A DNA stretch of 12,584 nucleotides from Pelosinus fermentans (GCA_002434245.1 DJJR01000082.1:1-12584), one strand, 5' to 3'; positions 1-7,278 are shown, numbered from the stretch's first letter. A program made the numbers and translations. The notes: generated by a model from the letters alone, not told the origin.

Positions 1-56
1 CTGTTTGCCTTTTGCATAGTAATATTACCATTATTTTTCTTTTGTTGTGCTGGACA

Positions 57-75
57 TATTACCGCTGGACTTAAT
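57..75 (-). repeat. 19-bp repeat, inverted copy at window right end
   Basis: Read on the minus strand this is ATTAAGTCCAGCGGTAATA, identical over 19 bases to positions 12566-12584. The surrounding DNA also has internal structure: GCTGGAC occurs at 49-55 and 64-70 (15-base period), ATATTACC at 22-29 and 56-63, and GTAATATTAC is a perfect palindrome at 19-28. A 19-base chance match within 12.6 kb is unlikely. The right copy runs into the window edge, so the true repeat may be longer. Nature unknown: a dispersed intergenic repeat or the end of a mobile unit are both possible. Confidence 0.7.
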
Positions 76-160
76 AGTAGATTATTTAATTAGTTTCTCA
101 AACCTATCATAATCTATGTATTAAAAGACTTGCTACGTTCTATAAAGTAACTTTTAAATT

Positions 161-186
161 AGCCAAGAGGCAGTTGCCTCTTGGCT
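161..186 (-). terminator. Hairpin downstream of the manganese catalase gene
   Basis: A perfect 11-bp stem (AGCCAAGAGGC pairing with GCCTCTTGGCT) closes on a 4-base loop, 11 bases past the catalase stop codon. The stem is G+C-rich, but the following minus-strand tract (AATTTAAAAG) is only weakly T-rich, so termination efficiency is uncertain. On the plus strand the stem is followed by ATAATTTT, so it could also end transcription arriving from the left. Confidence 0.65.
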
Positions 187-196
187 ATAATTTTGC

Positions 197-907
197 TTAC
201 TGAATAAGAGGATTAGGAGATTTTGGAGGATTGGCATTAGGATCTGGATTCTGAAAAGCTGGCGGCTGAGGGTTCTTAATATCAAAGTACTTTCCAGGGG
301 TAGACAGATCAAAATAGAGACGTGCATTTTCATCCACACCCCAATCTTTAGTGGAACCGGTTCCCTGTATTTGATTGAATGCTTGTCGGAATAAGGTATT
401 ATGAGCTTCTTCTCGATTAAGTAGAAAGTCAATGGTATTTCGAACATGTTGATCTTCAATTTGGCGATAAAGATATTCGTAAACAACTTTGGCTCGTTGC
501 TCTGCTGCAATATTTGATAATAGATCTGCTGCCAAATCTCCTGTAACATTAACATAAGCGGCAGTCCAAAGGTAGCCTGAGGCATTTGCCATCAGCGGAT
601 TTAGTCCAGTTAGAACGTGACTTTGAATGTGGCCTGCTTGCACGCCTTCTGTATCCAAATCATGACCGTTTAACAAATTTATAGTTGTTGCTACCATTTC
701 CATATGACTTAATTCTTCAGACGCGATATCCATAAATAAATCTTTTATTGCTACGTCTTTAATTCGGAAACTCTGTGCCATATACTGCATAGCAGCCTTC
801 ATTTCTCCTTGAGGTCCACCTAATTGCTCCGTTAACATAGCTGCATAAGTGGGATTTGCCTTTTCTACTCGAACATCTTGTAGAAGCTGTTTTTCATGTT
901 TAAACAT
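197..907 (-). CDS. Manganese-containing catalase (CotJC-like family)
   Basis: This 236-residue protein belongs to the dimanganese catalase family, which disproportionates hydrogen peroxide to water and oxygen without haem and includes spore-coat members such as CotJC. The ferritin-like four-helix core shows all five metal ligands at the spacing I recall for the Lactobacillus plantarum enzyme: Glu35 (in GEMKAAMQY), Glu65 and His68 (in EELSHMEM), Glu136 (in AAEQRAK) and His169 (in NREEAHN). The last 25 or so residues form a Pro/Asn-rich tail (residues 213-236). Such tails are seen in clostridial spore-associated catalases, so a spore-coat location is a reasonable inference, though not proven. 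The start ATG is preceded by AGGAG at good spacing. The gene is transcribed away from cooS and shares its 243-base upstream region, which fits a role protecting oxygen-sensitive metabolism or the spore. Confidence 0.93.
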   Translation of the reverse strand: MFKHEKQLLQDVRVEKANPTYAAMLTEQLGGPQGEMKAAMQYMAQSFRIKDVAIKDLFMDIASEELSHMEMVATTINLLNGHDLDTEGVQAGHIQSHVLTGLNPLMANASGYLWTAAYVNVTGDLAADLLSNIAAEQRAKVVYEYLYRQIEDQHVRNTIDFLLNREEAHNTLFRQAFNQIQGTGSTKDWGVDENARLYFDLSTPGKYFDIKNPQPPAFQNPDPNANPPKSPNPLIQ

Positions 908-1150
908 TAATGCATCTCCTTAGTTGTTATTATTCACATTATTTAATAATAGTAGTATAACTAATAATTTCTTTAATAATACAATATTAATTCGCACCTT
1001 AATGAAGAGTAAGAGGCATGTTTGAATAAATGGTGTTGTACAGAGTACCTTGAATATAAAATTACAATTTAGACAGAATACAGTAATAAAACCTATTTTC
1101 TAATCTATAAAGGATAATGTTGCAGGTATACTAATTTAGGAGGAAAACTA
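908..1150. promoter_or_regulatory. Divergent intergenic region between catalase and cooS
   Basis: This AT-rich 243-base region must hold the promoters of both divergent genes. The 10-mer TTTAATAATA is repeated at 942-951 and 972-981, exactly 30 bases (about three helical turns) apart. ATTATTTAATAAT at 938-950 is a perfect 13-base palindrome. These lie 31-74 bases upstream of the catalase start and could be an operator, for example for a Fur/PerR-type regulator, but the match to the PerR box is poor and no regulator is assigned. For cooS I see a very good ribosome binding site (AGGAGG, 1138-1143) but no convincing -35/-10 pair. Confidence 0.4.
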
Positions 1151-3277
1151 ATGTTAGACGAGAAAGAAACGTTGATAAAAAGCACAGATCAAACGAGCCG
1201 TGGTGATGTGGAGTCAATTGAGGGAAAAGGTGATGCCAGTGGCGCAAATGATCCCAATCGTCATTTTGATGTTCACCAGAATTCAAAAAAATACTACGAT
1301 ATTGAAAAATCACCTAAATCTATGGAAGAAGTACATAAGTGGCAGCGTGAGCATATTCAGACTCATGACCAAGGTAAAGAGGGTTACCCGCTTAACGTCA
1401 TTGTGGATCCTGCAATGCGTGAGATGTACCAACATGTTCATGCCCAAGGTTTGACGAATGTTTTTGATCGATTCGAACAGCAAGAAAGAATTCGCTGTAA
1501 CTTTTGTACATCGGGTTTATCCTGCCAATTATGTGCCAACGGTCCCTGCCGCATTAATGCAAAAACGCCACGTGGTAACTGCGGTGTTGATGCAGATGTA
1601 ATGGTTGCGAGAAACTTTGTTTATCGCCATGTAACAATTGGGACATCTGCCAATATTTTTCATGCACAACAAGCTGCTCGTACTTTGAAGGCAGCTGCTG
1701 AGAAGCCAGAGAGTGGCCTTAGAATTCGAGATAAAGAAAAGCTGATCAAATATGCTGAGATGGCTGGCTTAGATAGTCACGAAGATGTTAGCAGAGTGGC
1801 AATTAATTTTGCTAACTGGGTACTTGAAGATATGGGTAGACCTTATTGGGAAGAGTCGTCAATGGCAAAAGCTTTTGCTCCTTCAAAACGACAGGAACTA
1901 TGGCGTAAATTAAAAATATTCCCTGGTGGTGGGTTTAGTGAAATTGCATTAGCTCAGACAAAATGTATGACAAATCTTAACGCTGATCCAGTTGATTTTC
2001 TACTCACTTCAGTACGTTTAGGTATTGCAAATGAATACCAAGGATTGTTTGCTCTTGATATACTGCAAGAAATATTGATGGGAACCCAAAAGATAAGAAG
2101 TGCAAAGCAGAATATGGGACTACTCGATAAAAATATGGTAAATATTATTTCCAATGGACATATGCCTCTTACGGCTCATATTGTTATTGAACTTGCTTCC
2201 ACTCCGGAATGGCAAGAAAAGGCACACAAGGCAGGGGCAACGGGGCTTCAAATTCTCGGTCATGTTTGTGAAGGCCAACAGTTACTCAATTATGAAGATA
2301 CTGGGAAAATGAGTGCATATGGTGGGCAAGAAGGAGAATGGCTGTCAGAAGAATACTTATTTGCAACTGGGGCAGTTGATTTATTCATGTTTGATTATAA
2401 TTGTACTATTCCAACTCTTCCGCTGTATGCTAAACGATTTGGTACTACAATGGTTAGTACTCATGAAGTGATTCGTATGCCAGATACACAAGTTGTAGAG
2501 TTTAAGCCAGAAGAGATGCGTACACAGGCTGCAAAAATTTTGGATATGGCAATAGAGGCGTATTCTAAACGTAAAGCAGAAAATAGAGAAGTGTATATTC
2601 CGCCACATGTGTCTAATTGTATGATTGGATTTAGTACAGAGTCAGTGAGAGCAGCACTGGGTGGTTCGTGGAAGCCCCTTATTGATGCCATTGTTGAAGG
2701 GAAAATCCGAGGTATTGCTACTATAGTAGGCTGTACAACGGCTCGTTATGGTCAAGGTGGTAGTAATATATTCCGGATAACGAAAGGTCTTATTGAAAAA
2801 GATATTTTAGTATTATCTGGGGGCTGTACTTCCTCTGTTATGCAGTATACTGGACTGGCTGAACCGAAAGCAGCAGAAGAAGCTGGATCTGGGCTAAGGG
2901 CAGTTTGTAAAGCATTGGGAATCCCGCCAGTACTCTCCTATGGCGCATGTGTAGATATAGGGAAAATGACTCAGACTGCTAAGGAAATTGCTGATGCCTT
3001 AGATGTAGATACCAATATGTTGCCGATTGTCATTGGTGCACCAGAATACTTAGAGCAAAAAGCAGTGGCTGATGCTTGTACGGCTATTGCTCTCGGCTGG
3101 TTAGTCCATGTAGCACCTGTTCCCTCTGTAACAGGTAGTGATCTAGTGGTAAAAACATTAACAGAAACAACTGAAACATTAGGATTAGGAAAACTCACAG
3201 TGGAGACTAATGCAGACAAAACGGTGCAAATTTATGTAGAACATATAGAAAAAAAGCGTAAAGAGCTTGGAATATAA
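1151..3277 (+). CDS. cooS: Anaerobic Ni-Fe carbon monoxide dehydrogenase family catalytic subunit (CooS), divergent
   Basis: This 708-residue homologue of homodimeric Ni-CODH is longer than the usual ~630-640. The family oxidises CO to CO2, passing electrons through B- and D-clusters to ferredoxin. Aligned from memory with Carboxydothermus CODH-II, B-cluster cysteines are C125, C128, C133 and C144. C-cluster ligands are H337 (NGHMP), C373 (GHVCEG), C418 (DYNC), C528 (IVGC), C559 (SGGC) and C600 (YGACVD); Lys637 matches the catalytic lysine. The D-cluster motif is C116-x2-C119, with Ser124 at the usual second cysteine, as in D. vulgaris CODH. Oddities: the active-site His93 position is Asn168, relay histidines 99 and 102 are Gln174 and Arg177 (His96 kept as H171), and CCTGNE has become VCEGQQ. 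About 80 hydrophilic residues precede the conserved domain; AGGAGG before the ATG supports this start. No cooC or cooF is adjacent. Fold membership is sure; CO oxidation is not. Confidence 0.9.
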   Translation: MLDEKETLIKSTDQTSRGDVESIEGKGDASGANDPNRHFDVHQNSKKYYDIEKSPKSMEEVHKWQREHIQTHDQGKEGYPLNVIVDPAMREMYQHVHAQGLTNVFDRFEQQERIRCNFCTSGLSCQLCANGPCRINAKTPRGNCGVDADVMVARNFVYRHVTIGTSANIFHAQQAARTLKAAAEKPESGLRIRDKEKLIKYAEMAGLDSHEDVSRVAINFANWVLEDMGRPYWEESSMAKAFAPSKRQELWRKLKIFPGGGFSEIALAQTKCMTNLNADPVDFLLTSVRLGIANEYQGLFALDILQEILMGTQKIRSAKQNMGLLDKNMVNIISNGHMPLTAHIVIELASTPEWQEKAHKAGATGLQILGHVCEGQQLLNYEDTGKMSAYGGQEGEWLSEEYLFATGAVDLFMFDYNCTIPTLPLYAKRFGTTMVSTHEVIRMPDTQVVEFKPEEMRTQAAKILDMAIEAYSKRKAENREVYIPPHVSNCMIGFSTESVRAALGGSWKPLIDAIVEGKIRGIATIVGCTTARYGQGGSNIFRITKGLIEKDILVLSGGCTSSVMQYTGLAEPKAAEEAGSGLRAVCKALGIPPVLSYGACVDIGKMTQTAKEIADALDVDTNMLPIVIGAPEYLEQKAVADACTAIALGWLVHVAPVPSVTGSDLVVKTLTETTETLGLGKLTVETNADKTVQIYVEHIEKKRKELGI

Positions 3278-3332
3278 TTAGTAGCAACAGGACCAAAGAT
3301 GTATTGTGCAAATACTGTAAAAGGAGGTATTT

Positions 3333-3509
3333 ATGATGGCTGAAAACCGTTCAAAAGAAAACTCTCCAGCAAATCCTATTGAGCGGCATGATACTGCTGC
3401 TTGGCGCGGTCATATCGAAAGTACGAAGCCCGAGTCGAATGTCCCTATTCCTAGTGAGGAAGCTGTGATTGAAGCTAGAGAATGGGTAAATACAAATTCA
3501 TTGTCGTAA
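3333..3509 (+). CDS. Small DUF3787-like (CDIF630_02480-type) spore-surface protein
   Basis: The product is 58 residues, or 57 if translation begins at the second of two consecutive ATG codons (3336). AGGAGG at 3322-3327 is 5 bases from the first ATG and 8 from the second, so the second is somewhat favoured. The protein is hydrophilic, with no cysteines and no membrane segment. It contains IERHDTAAWRGHIEST near residues 16-31 and VPIPSEEAVIEAREWV near 37-52. I recognise these two blocks from memory as the pattern of the DUF3787 family, some clostridial members of which are named spore-surface proteins; biochemical function is unknown. It lies 55 bases after cooS with no terminator between, so co-transcription with cooS is likely. 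A strong terminator follows. The family call should be confirmed by a profile search against PF12655. Confidence 0.75.
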   Translation: MMAENRSKENSPANPIERHDTAAWRGHIESTKPESNVPIPSEEAVIEAREWVNTNSLS

Positions 3510-3520
3510 CTTCCTAAAGT

Positions 3521-3564
3521 AAAAAGCAGGGGTGTCTCAAATATTGAGGCACCCCCTGCTTTTT
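3521..3564. terminator. Bidirectional rho-independent terminator between convergent genes
   Basis: The left arm AAAAAGCAGGGGTGTCTCA pairs with TGAGGCACCCCCTGCTTTTT around a 5-base loop, with one bulged base and one G-T pair. The A5/T5 ends give a T-tract on both strands. It serves the cooS/small-gene transcript from the left and nifJ from the right, starting two bases beyond the nifJ stop codon. Confidence 0.92.
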
Positions 3565-3565
3565 A

Positions 3566-6500
3566 TTAAAACTGTATTTCTGCGAGTCGCTTTAAGGTAC
3601 GATATTTTTCCTGAGCATGTTCTTCTGCAATCGCAAACATTCCATCTGCAATTTCTGGGAAGGTGGTCTTGAGTGAGGAGTAACGAATTTCTCCCTTTAA
3701 GAAATCTTGGAAGGAAGCAGTTGGTTCCTTGGAATCGAGTATGAAAGGATTTTTCCCTTGATCTTTAAGTCGGGGATCGTGACGCCAAAGATGCCAGTAT
3801 CCAGCTTCAACCGCTTTCTTCATCTCATAAATACTCGTGCCCATACCGGTTTTAATCCCATGGTTTACGCAAGAAGCATAGGCAATAATGAGGGATGGCC
3901 CTTTGTAACTTTCCGCTTCAGTAATTGCTTTAAGGGTTTGATTCATATTGGCCCCCATGGCGATTTGTGCAACATAAACATAGCCGTATGTTGTAGCTAT
4001 AAGCCCAAGATCTTTTTTGCGAATTTTCTTCCCAGCGGCCGCAAACTTTGCAATGGCTGCTGTGGGTGTAGCCTTTGAGGCCTGGCCACCTGTGTTAGAA
4101 TAGACCTCTGTATCCATAATGAAAATGTTTACATCATCTCCGCTGGCGATGACATGATCCAATCCGTTATAACCGATATCGTAAGCAAAGCCATCCCCGC
4201 CGAGAATCCAGACTGAAGGTTTCACGAGATAATCTTTTCTGACCATAATTTCGGACAGAATCGGGTTGACGGAGACATTTTCCTTTTTCATCTCTTCAAG
4301 TACTCTGGCTGCAGCTTTTTTAGACCCCGCACCATCGTCCATATTGTCAAGCCATTCCTGGAAGGATTGCTTCAAGTTCTCATTGATCGAAATTTTTAAA
4401 CCCTGGTGCATGAGATCGGCAACTTTCTCACGAATTTGCTTTGAACCGAGATACATGCCGTACCCGAATTCGGCGTTATCTTCGAAGAGCGGATTCATCC
4501 AGGCTGGTCCTTTTCCGTCAGCATTCGTTGTATAAGGAATGGATGGAGAACTGCCTCCCCAAATCGAAGAACAGCCTGTAGCATTGGCAATCAGCATGCG
4601 ATCGCCATATAATTGTGTGAGAAGTCTGATATAAGGAGTTTCACCGCAGCCGGGGCAAGCTCCGTTGAATTCAAGAAGGGGCCGAGCAAGCTGGCTGCCA
4701 AAGAGAGTATTTTTATCCATTAAATCCGATTTTTCACTCACAGTCATAGCAAATTCCCAGTTCTCCGATTCCATCTCGATTTCATGGTCGGCCGGCTTCA
4801 TAATAAGCGCTTTTCCCGGTGCCGGACAGATATCGGCGCAGTTGCCACATCCAGTACAATCAAGAGGAGCAACTTGAATACGGTAATGATACCCATCGAG
4901 TTTCTTATTTTTTGGTTCTTTAGTCTTAAAAGTATCAGGAGCTTTTGCCCGTTCTTCGTCATTTAAGAGGAAAGTTCGAACAGTCGCATGCGGGCATACA
5001 TAGGAACATTGATTACATTGAATACATTTATCAATTTGCCATTCAGGAAGATAAACAGCAATGCCTCTTTTTTCATATTTGGTTGTACCAAGCGGATGCG
5101 TTCCGTCTTCCATTCCTAAAAAGGCGCTGACCGGCAGGTCGTCCCCATCGTGTCTGGCCATGGGACGCTGAATGTTTTTAATGAAATCGGGCTCGTCTTT
5201 TACGGGCAACTCTTCATCTTTGGCATCAGCCCAGGAGACTGGAATGTTAACCTGATGCAATCCTTCAACGCCGCGGTCGACAGCCTTTTGGTTCATCTCA
5301 ACAATATTGGCGCCTTTTTTGCCGTACATCTTTTCGATGGAATCCTTTAGATACTTGATGGCATTTCCAACCGGTATGACGTTCGCTAATTTAAAGAAAG
5401 CTGCCTGCATGACCATGTTAATGCGGCCGCCGAGCCCGATTGCTTCGGCAATCGATATCGCATCAATGACATAGAAATTGATATTATTTTTTGCTATGTA
5501 GCGTTTAAACAGGGCTGGGAGATGGTCCTCCAGTTCTTCTGGTCCCCAAGGGCAGTTAAGGACAAAGTTGCCATTCTTTTTAATCCCTTTGAGCAGGTCG
5601 TAATGATAAAGGAATGACCGGTTATGGCAGGCAATATAGTCGGCATCAGATACTAAATAGGAAGATTTAATCGGTTTTTTGCCAAAGCGCAAATGGGATA
5701 TTGTCGTACCGCCAGATTTTTTACTGTCGTATTCAAAATATCCTTGTGCATACAGATCCGTATTGTCACCAATGATTTTAATCGCAGTTTTATTGGCACC
5801 AACAGTCCCATCAGAGCCAAGCCCCCAGAATTTACAGCTAATTGTGCCTTCCGGTGTAGTATCTACCGACTCTTTTGTCGGCAGCGAGGTGTAGGTGACA
5901 TCGTCAACAATTCCAATTGTGAAGTGGTCTTTTGGCTGGCTTTGTTTAAGATTTTCGTAAACAGCGAGGATGTGATTAGGTGTGGTGTCTTTAGATCCAA
6001 GGCCATATCTCCCGCCAACGATAATTGGTTTTATAGTCTCATGGTTGAACATCTGCAGCACATCAAGATAGAGGGGTTCACCAGTTGCTCCAGGTTCCTT
6101 AGTACGGTCAAGTACAGCAATCTTCTTTACTGACTTAGGCAAAACCGCAAAGAAATATTTCTTGGAAAACGGACGGTATAAGTGGACTTTGAGCAGTCCA
6201 ACCTTTTCGCCCTTTGCCCGCAGGTAATCGATGGTTTCTTCCGTTGTATTGCAAACTGAGCCCATGGCTACGATTATGTTTTCAGCTTCAGTATCTCCGA
6301 AGTACTCGAAAGGGTGGTATTCACGCCCGGTAATTTTCTTAAATTCTTGGAAGTAATTTTCCACAATGTCAGGGATAGCTTCGATAAAAGGATTAGAAGC
6401 CTCGCGATTTTGGAAATAAATATCAGGATTTTCAGCAGTACCCCTTAATACGGGATGTTCGGGATTTAGGGCACGATTTCTGAATTCTTCAATTGCTTTG

Positions 6501-7090
6501 TGATCGACAAGTTTCGCAATCGCATCAGCGGGTGTCACTTCAATTTTTTGAATTTCATGGGATGTTCTAAATCCATCAAAGAAATGTAAGAACGGCACTC
6601 TGGACTTGATTGCGGAAAGATGTGCAATATACCCAAGATCCATAGCTTCTTGAACATCGTTAGAGCAAAGCAAGGTAAAACCGGTTTGACGACAGGCATT
6701 AATGTCCTGGTGATCACCGAAAATTGACAAGGCATGGGATGCTAGAGCACGGGCGGTTACGTGAAAAACTGCCGGTACCAGATTACCCGCCATTTTATAC
6801 ATCTCAGGAATCATCAAGAGTAACCCTTGGGAAGCCGTATACGTTGTTGTAAGAGCTCCTGCCTGAAGTGAACCGTGAACTGCTCCTGAAGCACCCGCTT
6901 CTGATTGCATCTCTACAACTTTTACAGGTTGGTCAAACAAGTTCTTTTTACCGTTAGCCGATGCTTCATCAACCCCTTCCGCCATGGGTGATGAGGGTGT
7001 AATCGGGAAAAGGATTGCAACCTCAGTGAGGGCATAAGAGGCTTCAGCAGCTGCCTGATTGCCATCCATTGTTTTCATTTTTTTTGCCAT
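3566..7090 (-). CDS. nifJ: Pyruvate:ferredoxin (flavodoxin) oxidoreductase
   Basis: This 1174-residue single-chain PFOR converts pyruvate, CoA and oxidised ferredoxin to acetyl-CoA, CO2 and reduced ferredoxin in the cytoplasm. Domain order is canonical: pyrimidine-binding N-domain with Thr31 in the ITPSSPMAEG motif, domain II, gamma domain from about residue 418, EKR segment (YEKRG near 671), a two-[4Fe-4S] ferredoxin domain (C689, C692, C695, C699 and C745, C748, C751, C755), then the TPP domain with proximal-cluster cysteines C812, C815, C840 and C1074. The TPP/Mg signature starts at G965-D966-G967 (GDGFAYDIGY) and continues in DTEVYSNTGGQ. There is no extra C-terminal domain like that of Desulfovibrio africanus PFOR. 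The start at 7090 has AAAGGTGG seven bases upstream; an in-frame ATG at 7153 lacks such a site. The gene is monocistronic. Much of it is markedly richer in G+C (about 50-55% in sampled 60-base lines) than neighbouring genes. Confidence 0.97.
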   Translation of the reverse strand: MAKKMKTMDGNQAAAEASYALTEVAILFPITPSSPMAEGVDEASANGKKNLFDQPVKVVEMQSEAGASGAVHGSLQAGALTTTYTASQGLLLMIPEMYKMAGNLVPAVFHVTARALASHALSIFGDHQDINACRQTGFTLLCSNDVQEAMDLGYIAHLSAIKSRVPFLHFFDGFRTSHEIQKIEVTPADAIAKLVDHKAIEEFRNRALNPEHPVLRGTAENPDIYFQNREASNPFIEAIPDIVENYFQEFKKITGREYHPFEYFGDTEAENIIVAMGSVCNTTEETIDYLRAKGEKVGLLKVHLYRPFSKKYFFAVLPKSVKKIAVLDRTKEPGATGEPLYLDVLQMFNHETIKPIIVGGRYGLGSKDTTPNHILAVYENLKQSQPKDHFTIGIVDDVTYTSLPTKESVDTTPEGTISCKFWGLGSDGTVGANKTAIKIIGDNTDLYAQGYFEYDSKKSGGTTISHLRFGKKPIKSSYLVSDADYIACHNRSFLYHYDLLKGIKKNGNFVLNCPWGPEELEDHLPALFKRYIAKNNINFYVIDAISIAEAIGLGGRINMVMQAAFFKLANVIPVGNAIKYLKDSIEKMYGKKGANIVEMNQKAVDRGVEGLHQVNIPVSWADAKDEELPVKDEPDFIKNIQRPMARHDGDDLPVSAFLGMEDGTHPLGTTKYEKRGIAVYLPEWQIDKCIQCNQCSYVCPHATVRTFLLNDEERAKAPDTFKTKEPKNKKLDGYHYRIQVAPLDCTGCGNCADICPAPGKALIMKPADHEIEMESENWEFAMTVSEKSDLMDKNTLFGSQLARPLLEFNGACPGCGETPYIRLLTQLYGDRMLIANATGCSSIWGGSSPSIPYTTNADGKGPAWMNPLFEDNAEFGYGMYLGSKQIREKVADLMHQGLKISINENLKQSFQEWLDNMDDGAGSKKAAARVLEEMKKENVSVNPILSEIMVRKDYLVKPSVWILGGDGFAYDIGYNGLDHVIASGDDVNIFIMDTEVYSNTGGQASKATPTAAIAKFAAAGKKIRKKDLGLIATTYGYVYVAQIAMGANMNQTLKAITEAESYKGPSLIIAYASCVNHGIKTGMGTSIYEMKKAVEAGYWHLWRHDPRLKDQGKNPFILDSKEPTASFQDFLKGEIRYSSLKTTFPEIADGMFAIAEEHAQEKYRTLKRLAEIQF

Positions 7091-7097
7091 ACTAGAG

Positions 7098-7105
7098 CCA
7101 CCTTT
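7098..7105 (-). promoter_or_regulatory. Ribosome binding site that fixes the nifJ start
   Basis: AAAGGTGG on the minus strand is followed after 7 bases by the ATG at 7090-7088. The protein then begins MAKKMKTMDG, placing the TPP-contacting threonine at residue 31 as in characterised PFORs. This argues against the longer in-frame start at 7153. Confidence 0.8.
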
Positions 7106-7177
7106 GCTACAAGAATATTTCCTGTTTAGTATTTGGAGTTTGCTGATCTTCATACATTTGATTGCACTGGAGAAGAA

Positions 7178-7240
7178 GGATTCACAAAACTTAAAAAGTT
7201 ATCCACAGCAATCCACATACTATTCACAGGTTTATCCACA
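7178..7240 (+). promoter_or_regulatory. Cluster of DnaA-box-like 9-mers upstream of nifJ
   Basis: Two perfect DnaA boxes (TTATCCACA) lie at 7199-7207 and 7232-7240, 33 bases apart. Between and before them are near-matches in the same orientation: GGATTCACA (7178-7186), CAATCCACA (7209-7217) and CTATTCACA (7220-7228). Start-to-start distances are 21, 10, 11 and 12 bases, close to whole helical turns. An AT-rich stretch follows at about 7284-7318. The cluster sits 88-150 bases upstream of nifJ, where bound DnaA could affect its promoter or titrate DnaA. There is no dnaA/dnaN neighbour to suggest a chromosomal origin. Confidence 0.7.
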
Positions 7241-7278
7241 GAAAAACTGTCTACCTCATTTACGGTCGACGGTTTTTC
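7241..7278 (-). terminator. Long hairpin, probable terminator of the decayed coat gene
   Basis: A 15-position stem (7241-7255 with 7264-7278) closes on an 8-base loop; it holds one mismatch and one G-T pair. Arms begin GAAAAAC and end GTTTTTC, giving a T5 run on either strand. It lies 48 bases beyond the TAA of the minus-strand coat remnant, the expected place for its terminator, and immediately abuts the last DnaA box. A role as a protein-binding inverted repeat is an alternative. Confidence 0.6.

Noticed and set aside
1..93. A hydrophobic 30-codon plus-strand frame open to the left edge, ending at TAG
   Set aside because: It might be the tail of a membrane protein, but it spans the repeat-rich left end including the 19-base repeat, and 30 codons in AT-rich DNA easily stay open and look hydrophobic. 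The sequence to the left is needed.
154..585. A 143-codon minus-strand reading frame overlapping the catalase gene
   Set aside because: It is a shifted frame of the manganese catalase, whose metal ligands and family pattern are intact in the other frame; it has no recognisable protein features.
5693..6133. A 146-codon plus-strand reading frame inside nifJ
   Set aside because: It is antisense to a well-conserved PFOR domain, has no ribosome binding site and shows no family pattern.
7091..7153. A 21-residue longer N-terminus for the nifJ product starting at 7153
   Set aside because: There is no ribosome binding site at 7153, while AAAGGTGG stands at proper distance from 7090 and that start gives the standard PFOR N-terminus.
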